The notes beneath the pieces are model-generated. The model worked only from the letters and a program-made list of their open reading frames with translations. It was not told where the DNA came from and made no database searches. A program made the position numbers and the translations under genes. 64,000 nucleotides of DNA from contig NZ_CP031320.1 in NCBI RefSeq assembly GCF_003355155.1, positions 3,153,367 through 3,217,366 on the forward strand. Direction: 5' to 3'. The DNA is from Streptomyces armeniacus (GTDB taxonomy: Bacteria; Actinomycetota; Actinomycetes; Streptomycetales; Streptomycetaceae). Below are positions 32,999-42,300 of this stretch, piece after piece (the first letter of the stretch is position 1; the number at the start of each line of letters is the position of its first letter).

Positions 32999-34963
32999 GT
33001 GAGAGGACGCGACGGCCGCCCCCGCGCCCGCGGTTCCGCGGTCCTCGCGCTCCCGGCGCTGCTGGCGGTCGCGTTCCTGCTGCTGCCGCTCGCCGGCATC
33101 CTTGCCCGCACCCCGTGGCGCGATCTGGGCACGCATCTGACCAGTACGGAGGTCACGGAGGCGGTCAGCCTGTCGCTGCTCGTCTCCGGCTGGGCGCTGC
33201 TCCTGGCGCTGCTGCTGGGTGTGCCGCTGGCCTGGCTGCTGGCGCGGGTCCCGTTCCGCGGCAAGGCGTTCGTACGGGCGCTGGTGCTGCTGCCGATGGT
33301 GCTGCCGCCGACGGTGGGCGGGGTGGCGCTGCTGCTGGCGTTCGGGCGGCGAGGGCTGCTCGGGCCGTGGCTGGAGGACACGTTCGGGATCACGCTGCCG
33401 TTCCACACCTCGGGCGCGGTGATTGCGGCGACGTTCGTGGCGATGCCGTTCCTGGTGATCAGCCTGGAGGGCACGCTGGCCGGGCTGCGGCCCCGGTACG
33501 AGGAGACCGCGGCGTCGCTGGGGGCGTCGCCGCTGCGGGTGTTCGCCACCGTCACGCTGCCGATGGTCGCGCCGGGCCTCGCCGCGGGGGCCGCGCTGAC
33601 GTGGGCGCGGGCGCTGGGGGAGTTCGGCGCGACCATCACGTTCGCGGGGAACCTGCCGGGGACCACGCAGACGCTGCCGCTCCAGGTGTATCTGCTGCTC
33701 CAGGACCGTCCCGAGGCCGCAACTTCCGTCTCGCTGCTGCTGCTCGCCATCGCGATGGCCGTCCTCGTCGCGCTGCGCGGGCGCTGGACGGGCGCCGCGT
33801 CCGGCCGCTCGCGACGCGAGGCGCCCGCCGAAGCCCCTGCCGAAGTGCCGCCGGAGACGGCGCCACCGGGGCCGCTGGAGAACGCACCGCCCGAGCCGCC
33901 GTCCGAACGCTGGTCGCTGCACGCCGACATGAGCGGCTTCCTCCGGTTCGCCCTCGACGCCGAGCCCGGCACCACCATCGCCGTCGTCGGCCCCAACGGC
34001 GCCGGCAAGACCACCCTCCTGCGCGCCCTCCTCGGCCTCACCCCGCGCGCCCATGCGGCGCTGCGCCTCGGCGGCACCGAGGTCACCGGGCTGCTGCCGC
34101 ACCGCCGCGGCGTCGCCTGGGTGCCGCAGGACGGCGCGCTGTTCCCGCACCTCTCGGCCCTCGCCAACACCGCGTACGGGCTCCGCGCGCACCACGTCTC
34201 CCGCGCCGAGGCGCGGCGCACCGCGCAGGACTGGCTGGACCGGCTCGGCGTCGGCGGGCTCGCGCGGCGCAAGCCCGCGCAGCTCTCCGGCGGGCAGGCC
34301 CAACGGATCGCCCTCGCCCGCGCGTTGGCCGCGCGGCCCCGGCTGCTGCTGCTCGACGAGCCGCTGGCGGCGCTCGACCAGACGACGCGCGCGCACGTAC
34401 GGCACACCCTGCGCACCCATCTCGCGGGCTTCGGCGGGGTCTGCCTGATCGTCACCCACGACCCGGTGGAGGCCGTCTCGCTGGCGGACCGAGTGCTCGT
34501 ACTCGACGCGGGCCGCGCCGTGCAGGACGCCCCGCCCACCGAGGTCACGCGCAGCCCGCGGTCCCCGTGGGTGGCGCGGATGCTCGGGCGCAACGCCTGG
34601 CAGGGCGCCGTCACGGACTACGGGCTGGCGCTCCCCGGCGGCGGCCGGCTGGCCGTCGCCGACCCGCTGCCGGCGGGCACGGCGCCGGAGGCAACCAGCC
34701 CCGACGGGCTGGCGATCATCGCCCCCGAGGCCGTCTCGCTGCACCGCGAACGCCCCAGCGGCAGCCCGCGCAACGTATGGCCCGGCACCGTACGGGAGAT
34801 CACCAGCGTCGGCAGCCGCCTGCGCGTCCTCGTGTCGTCCGAGCGGGCCCCGGACCTGGTCGCGGAGATCACCCCGGCGGCCGCCGCCGAACTGGGCCTG
34901 TGCGACGGCACCCCCGTCTGGAGCAGCGTCAAGGCCACCGAGGTCACGCTCGTACGGCTCTGA
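32999..34963 (+). CDS. Fused molybdate permease-ATPase (ModB-ModC)
   Basis: 654 residues containing two subunits in one chain. Residues about 1-265 are a ModB permease (six membrane segments; EAA-type loop RYEETAASLGASPLRVFATVTLP). A Pro/Ala/Glu-rich linker (about 265-305) leads to a ModC ATPase: Walker [10 protein letters not shown], signature LSGGQAQR, Walker B LLLLDEPLAALD. The C-terminal ~140 residues carry a TOBE-type domain (RNAWQGAVTDYG ... NVWPGTVREITSV). The GTG at 32999 follows GAGGAGGGGAG. The reading frame is continuous, so fusion rather than sequencing error is likely; the fused form occurs in some actinobacteria. Confidence 0.92.
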   Translation: MRGRDGRPRARGSAVLALPALLAVAFLLLPLAGILARTPWRDLGTHLTSTEVTEAVSLSLLVSGWALLLALLLGVPLAWLLARVPFRGKAFVRALVLLPMVLPPTVGGVALLLAFGRRGLLGPWLEDTFGITLPFHTSGAVIAATFVAMPFLVISLEGTLAGLRPRYEETAASLGASPLRVFATVTLPMVAPGLAAGAALTWARALGEFGATITFAGNLPGTTQTLPLQVYLLLQDRPEAATSVSLLLLAIAMAVLVALRGRWTGAASGRSRREAPAEAPAEVPPETAPPGPLENAPPEPPSERWSLHADMSGFLRFALDAEPGTTIAVVGPNGAGKTTLLRALLGLTPRAHAALRLGGTEVTGLLPHRRGVAWVPQDGALFPHLSALANTAYGLRAHHVSRAEARRTAQDWLDRLGVGGLARRKPAQLSGGQAQRIALARALAARPRLLLLDEPLAALDQTTRAHVRHTLRTHLAGFGGVCLIVTHDPVEAVSLADRVLVLDAGRAVQDAPPTEVTRSPRSPWVARMLGRNAWQGAVTDYGLALPGGGRLAVADPLPAGTAPEATSPDGLAIIAPEAVSLHRERPSGSPRNVWPGTVREITSVGSRLRVLVSSERAPDLVAEITPAAAAELGLCDGTPVWSSVKATEVTLVRL

Positions 34964-35027
34964 ACTCCCGCCGCCGTACGGGCGTCACGAGCCGTACGGG
35001 CGGTACAAGCCGTACGAGCCGCACGCC

Positions 35028-35543
35028 TCAGCCCTTCCCGCCCTCCTCTCCCTTCGCCGGCACGACCACCACCGGGATGTGCGCGTGGTGCACGACCTCC
35101 GTACTGGTCGAGCCGAGCGTCAGCCGCCCCCACAGGCCCGAGCCGCGCGAGCCGACCACCAGCAGGCCGGCGTGTTTGGCCTCCTCCAGCAGCACCTCGG
35201 CCGGGCGGCCCTGCTGGGCCACGATCTCCACCTCCACCTCGGGGCCGCCGACTTCGCGGCGCAGTTCCTCGACGGTCTTGCCGACGTCGTCCAGCGCGGT
35301 GTCGCGCATGTGGGTGTAGACGTCGCTCGCCGGGTTCGGGATGGCCATCCAGCCGTACGCGGTGTAGCGGTCGGGCGTGAAGTCGTACGCGCACACCGCC
35401 CGTACGGGCACGCCGCGCAGCTGCGCCTCGTGCAGCGCGAAGAGCACCGCCCGGCGGGCATGGTCGGAGCCGTCGGTGCCGACGACGATCGGGCGGGTGC
35501 GGTCGGGACCGGGGACGGGGGTGCCGGGGGCGGGCTCGGTCAT
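35028..35543 (-). CDS. Universal stress protein (UspA family)
   Basis: 171 residues with one Usp domain: [15 protein letters not shown] at the start and the nucleotide-binding G-x2-G-x9-G-S/T signature in [19 protein letters not shown] near the C-terminus. Probable ATP-binding stress protein of the cytosol. The ATG overlaps the stop of the upstream cytochrome oxidase gene (ATGA), so the two are co-translated. This suggests a link to respiratory or oxygen stress. Confidence 0.92.
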   Translation of the reverse strand: MTEPAPGTPVPGPDRTRPIVVGTDGSDHARRAVLFALHEAQLRGVPVRAVCAYDFTPDRYTAYGWMAIPNPASDVYTHMRDTALDDVGKTVEELRREVGGPEVEVEIVAQQGRPAEVLLEEAKHAGLLVVGSRGSGLWGRLTLGSTSTEVVHHAHIPVVVVPAKGEEGGKG

Positions 35544-37252
35544 GACTCTCTCCTGGTGGTGAGGGTGCCGGTGTCCTGTACGGGTGTCACCGCGGCCGGC
35601 GCGAGGCCGGGCCGGTGCAGGTCGAGGGCCGGGGATTCGGAGCGGATGCGCGGCAGCGTGACGAAGTTGTGCCGCGGCGGCGGGCAGGAGGTCGCCCACT
35701 CCAGCGAACGGCCGTACCCCCAGGGGTCGTCGACCTCGATCTTCTTGCCGTGCTTCGCCGTTATCCACACGTTGTAGAGGAAGGGCAGCATCGACAGCCC
35801 GAGCAGGAACGAGCTGACCGTGGAGATGGTGTTGAGCGCGGTGAAGCCGTCCGCGGCCAGGTAGTCGGCGTACCGGCGGGGCATGCCCTCCGCGCCGAGC
35901 CAGTGCTGCACCAGGAACGTGCCGTGGAAGCCGGTGAACAGCGTCCAGAAGGTGATCTTCCCCAGCCGCTCGTCCAGCATCTTCCCGGTGAACTTCGGCC
36001 ACCAGAAGTGGAATCCGGCGAACATCGCGAAGACGACCGTCCCGAAGACCACGTAGTGGAAGTGCGCCACCACGAAGTACGAGTCCGAGACGTGGAAGTC
36101 CATCGGCGGCGACGCCAGGATGACCCCGGTCAGCCCGCCGAACAGGAACGTCACGAGGAAGCCGATGGTCCACAGCATCGGCGTCTCGAAGGACAGCGAG
36201 CCCTTCCACATGGTGCCGATCCAATTGAAGAACTTCACCCCGGTCGGCACCGCGATCAGGAACGTCATCAGCGAGAAGAACGGCAGCAGCACACCGCCCG
36301 TCACGAACATGTGGTGCGCCCACACGGTCACGGAGAGCCCCGCGATGGCGATCGTCGCGCCGATGAGGCTGATGTAGCCGAACATCGGCTTGCGGCTGAA
36401 GACCGGCACGACCTCGGAGACGATGCCGAAGAACGGCAGCGCGATGATGTACACCTCCGGGTGCCCGAAGAACCAGAACAGGTGCTGCCACAGCAGCGGC
36501 CCTCCGTTCTCCGCGTCGAAGATGTGCGCCCCGAACTCGCGGTCCGCCTCCAGCGCGAGCAGCGCGGCGGCCAGCACCGGGAACGCGAGCAGCACCAGCA
36601 CGCCGGTGAGCAGCACGTTCCAGGTGAAGATCGGCATCCGGAACATCGTCATGCCGGGGGCGCGCATGCAGATGATGGTGGTGATGAAGTTGACGGACGT
36701 GAGGATCGTGCCGAAGCCGGAGAGGGCCAGGCCCATGATCCACATGTCGGCGCCGATACCGGGCGAACTGGCCTCGCTGTTCAGCGGCGCGTACGCGAAC
36801 CAGCCGAAGTCCGCGGCGCCCTGCGGTGTGAGGAAGCCGCCGACGACGATGAGTGAGCCGAACAGGAACAGCCAGTACGACAGCATGTTGAGGCGGGGGA
36901 ACGCCACGTCGGGCGCGCCGATCTGGAGCGGCATGATCCAGTTCGCGAAGCCCGCGAACAGCGGGGTCGCGAACATCAGCAGCATCACCGTGCCGTGCAT
37001 GGTGAACGCCTGGTTGAACTGCTCGTTCGACATGACCTGCAGCCCCGGCCGCGCCAACTCGGCCCGCATGAACAGCGCCATCACGCCGCCCATCAGGAAG
37101 AAGGCGAAGGTCGTGACGAGATAGAGGGTGCCGATCGTCTTGTGGTCGGTGGTGGTCATCCAGGCCACCACCTGCCGCCCGCGGCCCGTACGGGGGAGCC
37201 GGGGCCGGTCCGGCGGGACGGCCGCTGTCCCTGTGCTGTCGGTCGTCGCCAC
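35540..37252 (-). CDS. ctaD: Cytochrome c oxidase subunit I (additional copy)
   Basis: 570 residues with twelve membrane segments. Heme and copper ligands are visible: [23 protein letters not shown] (with the His-Tyr pair), [10 protein letters not shown] and [11 protein letters not shown]. It should form the catalytic core of an aa3-type oxidase. It is not accompanied by subunits II or III; the only partner is the overlapping universal stress gene. This suggests an extra or alternative subunit I, as several streptomycetes carry more than one. Confidence 0.93.
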   Translation of the reverse strand: MATTDSTGTAAVPPDRPRLPRTGRGRQVVAWMTTTDHKTIGTLYLVTTFAFFLMGGVMALFMRAELARPGLQVMSNEQFNQAFTMHGTVMLLMFATPLFAGFANWIMPLQIGAPDVAFPRLNMLSYWLFLFGSLIVVGGFLTPQGAADFGWFAYAPLNSEASSPGIGADMWIMGLALSGFGTILTSVNFITTIICMRAPGMTMFRMPIFTWNVLLTGVLVLLAFPVLAAALLALEADREFGAHIFDAENGGPLLWQHLFWFFGHPEVYIIALPFFGIVSEVVPVFSRKPMFGYISLIGATIAIAGLSVTVWAHHMFVTGGVLLPFFSLMTFLIAVPTGVKFFNWIGTMWKGSLSFETPMLWTIGFLVTFLFGGLTGVILASPPMDFHVSDSYFVVAHFHYVVFGTVVFAMFAGFHFWWPKFTGKMLDERLGKITFWTLFTGFHGTFLVQHWLGAEGMPRRYADYLAADGFTALNTISTVSSFLLGLSMLPFLYNVWITAKHGKKIEVDDPWGYGRSLEWATSCPPPRHNFVTLPRIRSESPALDLHRPGLAPAAVTPVQDTGTLTTRRES

Positions 37253-37421
37253 CGTGACAACTCCTCGAGTCGGGCTGCCTCAAAGCTCACCAGGGCACCA
37301 TGCTCCTCCTTCCGTCCCGTCGGGGCGAGTCATGAAACGGTGCCGTCCGGTAGACGCACACGTATGCTTCCGAGTCTTTCGGCCATGGAGCGTCTCAGGC
37401 CATTCGCGTGTACTGGCTGTC

Positions 37422-38273
37422 ATGACAACGAACGGCGAGAACACCCAGAAGACCGGACATGACACGACACTCGTCATCGGCGGCACCGGCAAAACCGGCC
37501 GCCTGGTGGCGGAGCGGCTGACGGCGCTCGGGCGCCCGGTACGGATCGGCTCGCGGGCCGGCGACCCGCCGTTCGTATGGGAGGACCCGGGCACCTGGGA
37601 GGCGGCCGTGGCCGGCGTCGGCGCCGCGTACGTCACCTACTACCCCGACCTGGCCTTCCCCGGCGCGGCAGAGGCGGTCGGCGCGTTCTCGCGCTACGCC
37701 GCGGGCCGCGGCGTACGGCGGCTGGTGCTGCTGTCCGGCCGGGGCGAGGAGGGCGCGCGGCGCAGCGAGCGCGAGCTGCGGGAGGCGGGCGCGGACTGGA
37801 CGGTCGTACGGGCGAGTTGGTTCCACCAGAACTTCAGCGAGAGCTTCTTCCTGGAGCCGGTCCTCGGCGGCGAGCTGGCGCTGCCGGTCGGCGACAGCGT
37901 TGAGGCGTTCGTCGACACGGAGGACATCGCGGACGTGGCCGTCGCCGCGCTCACGGAGGACGGACACGCCGGGGAGGTCTACGAGCTGTCCGGGCCGCGG
38001 CTGCTCAGCTTCCACGACGTGGCCGCGATCCTCTCCGAGGGGATCGGCCGCGAGGTGCGGTACGTGCCCGTCACGGTGGAGCAGTTCCGTGCGGTGCTGG
38101 CCGAGGAGGGACTGCCGCAGGACTTCGCCGGCTTGTTCGAGCTGATCTCGGACGGCCGCAACGCACATCTGACGGACGGCGTGCGGCGCGCACTCGGCCG
38201 GGAGCCGCGGGACTTCGCGGACTACGTGCGCCGTACGGCCGCCACCGGCGTCTGGTCCGCCGGACAGGGCTGA
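37422..38273 (+). CDS. NmrA-like NAD(P)-binding protein
   Basis: 283 residues with an N-terminal Rossmann motif GGTGKTGRLVAERL and conserved sequence VRASWFHQNFSESF, typical of atypical short-chain dehydrogenases of the NmrA / azoreductase-like group. The ATG at 37422 has no clear ribosome-binding site and may be translated leaderless. It is followed by an AraC regulator in the same direction 70 bases on, which may control it. It could act as redox sensor or reductase. Confidence 0.85.
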   Translation: MTTNGENTQKTGHDTTLVIGGTGKTGRLVAERLTALGRPVRIGSRAGDPPFVWEDPGTWEAAVAGVGAAYVTYYPDLAFPGAAEAVGAFSRYAAGRGVRRLVLLSGRGEEGARRSERELREAGADWTVVRASWFHQNFSESFFLEPVLGGELALPVGDSVEAFVDTEDIADVAVAALTEDGHAGEVYELSGPRLLSFHDVAAILSEGIGREVRYVPVTVEQFRAVLAEEGLPQDFAGLFELISDGRNAHLTDGVRRALGREPRDFADYVRRTAATGVWSAGQG

Positions 38274-38343
38274 CGGATTCTGGGGGAGGGCAGGGGGTTC
38301 CAGGCGGGGGCGCCGCCATGTCCCGGCGTCTACGCTCCGTGGC

Positions 38344-39339
38344 ATGGACAGCTTCACCGGACTGCTGGACGGGCCGAAGGCGCGAGGGGCGTTTCTGCTG
38401 CGGTCGGTGCTGAACCCGCCGTGGTCCCTCCGTATCGAGGACCGGGCCCCGCTCGCGCTCGCGACGGTCGTGCGCGGCGAGGCCTGGATCGTGCCGGACG
38501 GCGGCACTCCGGTGCCGCTGCGGCCCGGCGACGTGGGGATCATGCGGGGCCCGGAGCCGTACACCGTCGCGGACAGCCCGGACACCCCCGTACAGGTCGT
38601 CATCGGCGCCGACCAGCGGTGCAGCACCACGGGCGGCGAGGACGTGACGGACTCCATGGCGCTGGGCGTACGGACCTGGGGTGACGGCTCCGACGGCGCG
38701 ACGGTGCTGCTCAGCGGCACGTACCAGCTGGACCGCGAGATCGGCCGGCGGCTGCTCGACGCCCTGCCCACGCTGCTGGTGCGGCCGGCCGCACCCGGGG
38801 ACCGGGCGCTGGTCAAGCTGCTCGCCGACGAGATCGGGGAGGACGCGCCGGGCCAGGAGCTCGTCCTCGACCGGATTCTCGACCTGCTGCTCGTCAACGT
38901 ACTGCGGGCCTGGCTGGCCGGGCCCGGCTCGGGGGCGTCCTCCTGGTACCGGGCGCAGAGCGACCCGGTGGTCGGCCCCGCCCTGCGGCTGCTCCAGGAC
39001 ACCCCGGCGCACCCTTGGACGGTGGCCTCGCTGGCGGCGCGCGTCGGCATCTCACGTGCGGCGCTGGCGCGGCGGTTCACGGAGCTGGTGGGCGAGCCGC
39101 CGATGACGTACCTGACCGGCTGGCGCCTCGCGCTCGCCGCCGACCTGCTGCGCGAGCCGGACGCGACGGTCGCCGGAGTGGCCCGGCAGGTCGGCTACAG
39201 CAGCGCGTTCGCGCTCAGCGCGGCGTTCAAGCGGGTGCGCGGGATGAGCCCGCAGGAGTACCGCACGGGCGCACGGGAGCCCGCGCTGCTGATACGGCCG
39301 CCGGCCGCCGTACCGGAGACGGTTGTCCTGCAGAACTGA
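38344..39339 (+). CDS. AraC-family regulator with cupin sensor domain
   Basis: 331 residues. The N-terminal cupin-type domain (VRGEAWIVPDGGTPVPLRPGDVGIMRG) is of the kind found in AraC proteins linked to reductases and efflux. The C-terminal AraC DNA-binding domain shows WTVASLAARVGISRAALARRF and VAGVARQVGYSSAFALSAAFKRVRG. It probably regulates the NmrA-like gene just upstream. Confidence 0.9.
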   Translation: MDSFTGLLDGPKARGAFLLRSVLNPPWSLRIEDRAPLALATVVRGEAWIVPDGGTPVPLRPGDVGIMRGPEPYTVADSPDTPVQVVIGADQRCSTTGGEDVTDSMALGVRTWGDGSDGATVLLSGTYQLDREIGRRLLDALPTLLVRPAAPGDRALVKLLADEIGEDAPGQELVLDRILDLLLVNVLRAWLAGPGSGASSWYRAQSDPVVGPALRLLQDTPAHPWTVASLAARVGISRAALARRFTELVGEPPMTYLTGWRLALAADLLREPDATVAGVARQVGYSSAFALSAAFKRVRGMSPQEYRTGAREPALLIRPPAAVPETVVLQN

Positions 39340-39373
39340 GCGCGGGAACCGCGGGAACACAGCCCCGGCGGCC

Positions 39374-40468
39374 TCAGCCGGTGTGCAGGACCCGGAAGCG
39401 GCCGGGCTCCGCCGGGTCCCGGTCCACGACCTGCACCGGCGCCCAGGCCCACTGCCACACGCTGCTGTCCGGCGTGCGGGAGAACCGGATCTGCCCGCGG
39501 GTGCCCTCGACCGCGACGGTCGGCCAGACGGCGGCGGTGCGCGTACGGTCCGCGCCGTGCGAGCGCAGCACGTCGGCGAGGACGGTGACCGCGTCGTAGC
39601 CCTCGTAGGCGACGAACGAGGGCGCTGCGGCCAGCCGCTCACGGAGGGCCTTCCCGACCCGTGCGCCGAGCGGGCCGAGCCGCTCGGGCAGGTAGCGCAG
39701 GAACGGGATCGCGGCGCCGTCGCCGCCCGGCAGCGCGGCCCATTCGGCGAACTCCGGCTGCCCGGCCGGAGCACCGATCAGGACCTCGGCGAGGCGCCGG
39801 TCGCGGCGGACGGCCCGGACGGCCGGCAGCGCCGGCTCCGGGTGTCCGGCCAGCAGCAGGAGCGCCGTCGCGCCGCTGCCGGCGAGTTCGTCGCACACCG
39901 CCGCGGGAGAGAGCGACGGCGCGTCGAGCTCGACGACGGTGCCGCCGCGTGGAGCGAGGTGGTCCCGCAGAACGCGGGTCCCGGACGCCCAGTAGACGCT
40001 CGGCTGGGCCGCCACGGCGATACGGCGGTGGCCCGCGTCGAGGAGGAAGTCCGCGTAGATCCGCCAGCCGTGGGACTGCGCCGGGGCGAGGCGCGCGACC
40101 CGGTCCGCCGGCTGCTCGGTGAGGGCGTCGAGAACCGCCGACGAGCAGAGGAACGGCAGGCCGAGGGCCTCGGCCCGGGTGGCGGCGGCACGCGCGACGA
40201 CGCTGTGGTACTCACCGGCGAGAGCGGCCACGCCCAGCCCGGCCAGTTCGTCCACGGCCGCCTCGGCCCTCTCCGGGTCGGCAGCGGTGTCCCGGACCAC
40301 CAGTTCGAGCGGCCGTCCGCCGATCCCGCCCGCGGCGTTGACCTCGTACGCGGCCAGTTCGAGCCCGGCGAGCAGGTGTCGGCCCGCCTCGGTCCAGCCG
40401 GGCCGTGACAGCGGTACGAGAGCGCCGATCCGGACGTGTGAACCGGCGGTCGGTTGTGGCGTGTTCAT
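39374..40468 (-). CDS. Leu/amide-type periplasmic-binding protein lacking a signal peptide
   Basis: 364 residues of a type-1 periplasmic-binding fold (IGALVPLSRPGWTEAGRHLLAG, EVNAAGGIGGRPLELVVRDTAADP), the family that binds branched amino acids, amides or urea for ABC import or acts as a sensor. The N-terminus MNTPQPTAGSHVR has neither signal peptide nor lipobox, and no export signal is visible in the 30 bases upstream. No transporter genes are nearby. A cytoplasmic sensor role is therefore possible. Confidence 0.8.
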   Translation of the reverse strand: MNTPQPTAGSHVRIGALVPLSRPGWTEAGRHLLAGLELAAYEVNAAGGIGGRPLELVVRDTAADPERAEAAVDELAGLGVAALAGEYHSVVARAAATRAEALGLPFLCSSAVLDALTEQPADRVARLAPAQSHGWRIYADFLLDAGHRRIAVAAQPSVYWASGTRVLRDHLAPRGGTVVELDAPSLSPAAVCDELAGSGATALLLLAGHPEPALPAVRAVRRDRRLAEVLIGAPAGQPEFAEWAALPGGDGAAIPFLRYLPERLGPLGARVGKALRERLAAAPSFVAYEGYDAVTVLADVLRSHGADRTRTAAVWPTVAVEGTRGQIRFSRTPDSSVWQWAWAPVQVVDRDPAEPGRFRVLHTG

Positions 40469-40636
40469 GCGGGCATTGGCCCACGGTGCGCGCCGGCAGG
40501 CAACCGATTACCGGCATCCGGACCGGCGCGGGGGCATACCTTCAGGACGGGCGCGGGCCGACCGGCGCGCCGCCCCGAGCACGTACCCGACCGAGCACGT
40601 ACCCGAGCCACGAGACCCACCGGAGAGAGGCACACC

Positions 40637-41029
40637 ATGCGCGTCACCGGCTTCGACCACGTCGTCCTCAACGTCCAGGACGCTGAACGGTCCCTCGCCT
40701 TCTACTGCGGCCCGCTCGGCCTGGAGCCCGTACGGGCCGACGAGTGGCGGGCGGGCAAGGCGCCGTTCCCGTCCGTACGGGTCAGCCCCGGCACCATCAT
40801 CGACCTGGTCGAGCAGCCGCGCGGCGAGACCAACGTCGACCACATCTGTCTGACCGTCGAGCCGCTGGACTGGCAGGAGGTCGTGGACTCGGGTGTCTTC
40901 ACCGTCGTGGACGGCCCCGGTTCCCGCTTCGGCGCACGCGGCGACGGCCAGTCGCTCTACGTCGGGGACCCGGACGGCAACACCGTCGAGCTCCGCTGGT
41001 ATCCGGAGGACGCAGCAGGCGCCCGCTGA
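40637..41029 (+). CDS. Single-domain VOC/glyoxalase-like protein
   Basis: 130 residues, one VOC module: VTGFDHVVLNVQDAERSLAFYCGPLGLEP at the start (in parts), NVDHICLTVEP, and a terminal metal-ligand Glu in DPDGNTVELRWYP. GAGAGAGG precedes the ATG. The LysR gene follows about 80 bases downstream in the same direction. It may be a dioxygenase, lyase or resistance-type enzyme; no better assignment is possible. Confidence 0.85.
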   Translation: MRVTGFDHVVLNVQDAERSLAFYCGPLGLEPVRADEWRAGKAPFPSVRVSPGTIIDLVEQPRGETNVDHICLTVEPLDWQEVVDSGVFTVVDGPGSRFGARGDGQSLYVGDPDGNTVELRWYPEDAAGAR

Positions 41030-41111
41030 CCCGCGTACGCCCGCTGATGCCCCGTACAAACGGCTGTCCGGCGTATTGCCCGTGCGGGCCCGTGCGCCCA
41101 AGCTGTGGCGC

Positions 41112-42086
41112 ATGGAGCTGGAGCTGCGGCACCTGAAGACGATCCGGGCCATCGCCGAGGCAGGCAGCCTCACCGGGGCGGCGACCGCACTCGGGGTGGC
41201 ACAGCCCGCACTCAGCGCGCAGCTGAAGCGGATAGAACGCGCTCTCGGCGGCACGCTGTTCGAGCGCGGCAGGCACGGCGTACGGCCGACGGCGCTCGGC
41301 GAGCTGGTGCTCGACCGCGTACGGGTGCTGCTGCCGACCGTGCGTGAACTGCAGGAAGAGGCCCTGCGGTTCAACCACCGGGGCGGCGGCATGCCCCGCT
41401 TCCGGCTCGGCGGGACGCACGGGCCGCTGCTCGGCGGCCTGGTGGACCGGCTGGCCGCCGCCTATCCGGCGGCGCCGGTGACCACGCACACGTCCTGGTC
41501 CGAGCGGGAGATCGCGGTGTCCGTGATCGAGGGGCGCGTCGACTTCGCGCTCGTCGGCGCCTGCGGCGAGAGCCCGCCGCCCGCCCCGGACCGGATGGTG
41601 TGGCGGGAGGTCGGCGTCGACCCGGTGTTCGTCATGCTGGCCGCCGGCCACCCGCTGGCCGGACGGCCGCAGGTGGAGCTGCGCGAGCTGGCTGGCGAGG
41701 CGTGGACCGACGTGCCCGGCGACGGCTGCTTCGCGGACTGCTTCGCCTCCGCCTGCGCCCGCGCGGGCTTCGCGCCCACCCGCGTCTACGAGACGGACAC
41801 CGCGTCCTGCGTACACCTCGTGCAGGTGGGCCGCGCGGTCGGGCTGTGCCGCGCGACGTTCCCGCCGACACCCGGGCTGGTGACCGTACCGCTGGCAGGC
41901 GTGCCCCTGAGGTGGCGTCACGTCATCGGCTGGCACCCGCAGGCACCCGCGGCCGCGGCGGCCCCCGCCGTCGTACGGCTCGCGCGCGGGGCACACGCCG
42001 AGGCGGCGGCCCGCAGCAGCAGCTACGTGGAATGGCTGGCCGCGAACCCGGACTTCCACGGGGTGTCCTCGGTGCCGGCGGGCTGA
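41112..42086 (+). CDS. LysR-family transcriptional regulator
   Basis: 324 residues. N-terminal helix-turn-helix (LRHLKTIRAIAEAGSLTGAATALGVAQPALSAQLKRIE, in parts) followed by an effector domain starting near FRLGGTHGPLLGGLVDRL, with cysteines at CFADCFASACAR that are unusual for the family. It may control the adjacent VOC gene. Effector unknown. Confidence 0.92.
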   Translation: MELELRHLKTIRAIAEAGSLTGAATALGVAQPALSAQLKRIERALGGTLFERGRHGVRPTALGELVLDRVRVLLPTVRELQEEALRFNHRGGGMPRFRLGGTHGPLLGGLVDRLAAAYPAAPVTTHTSWSEREIAVSVIEGRVDFALVGACGESPPPAPDRMVWREVGVDPVFVMLAAGHPLAGRPQVELRELAGEAWTDVPGDGCFADCFASACARAGFAPTRVYETDTASCVHLVQVGRAVGLCRATFPPTPGLVTVPLAGVPLRWRHVIGWHPQAPAAAAAPAVVRLARGAHAEAAARSSSYVEWLAANPDFHGVSSVPAG

Positions 42087-42300
42087 CGCCGTGGCCCGTC
42101 GCGGGCCTCGTTCAGGGGGCGTCTGACGGCCGTTCAGGGACACGGCCGGCCGGGGGTCGGCGGTGTTGCTCCGGTCGTGCGGCACAGCTCCGCCGTTCGA
42201 CTCACGTTCCATAACACGAGGGCAGGGGCCGACTGATAGCTCCTCGTGCCGAGGTGGCCGCGGTTACGGTTTCGGCACCCCCGAAACCAAGGAGACTCGC

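Noticed and set aside
32671..34614. Minus-strand open frame opposite modBC
   Set aside because: Composition-driven antisense frame; Ser/Arg-rich without motifs.
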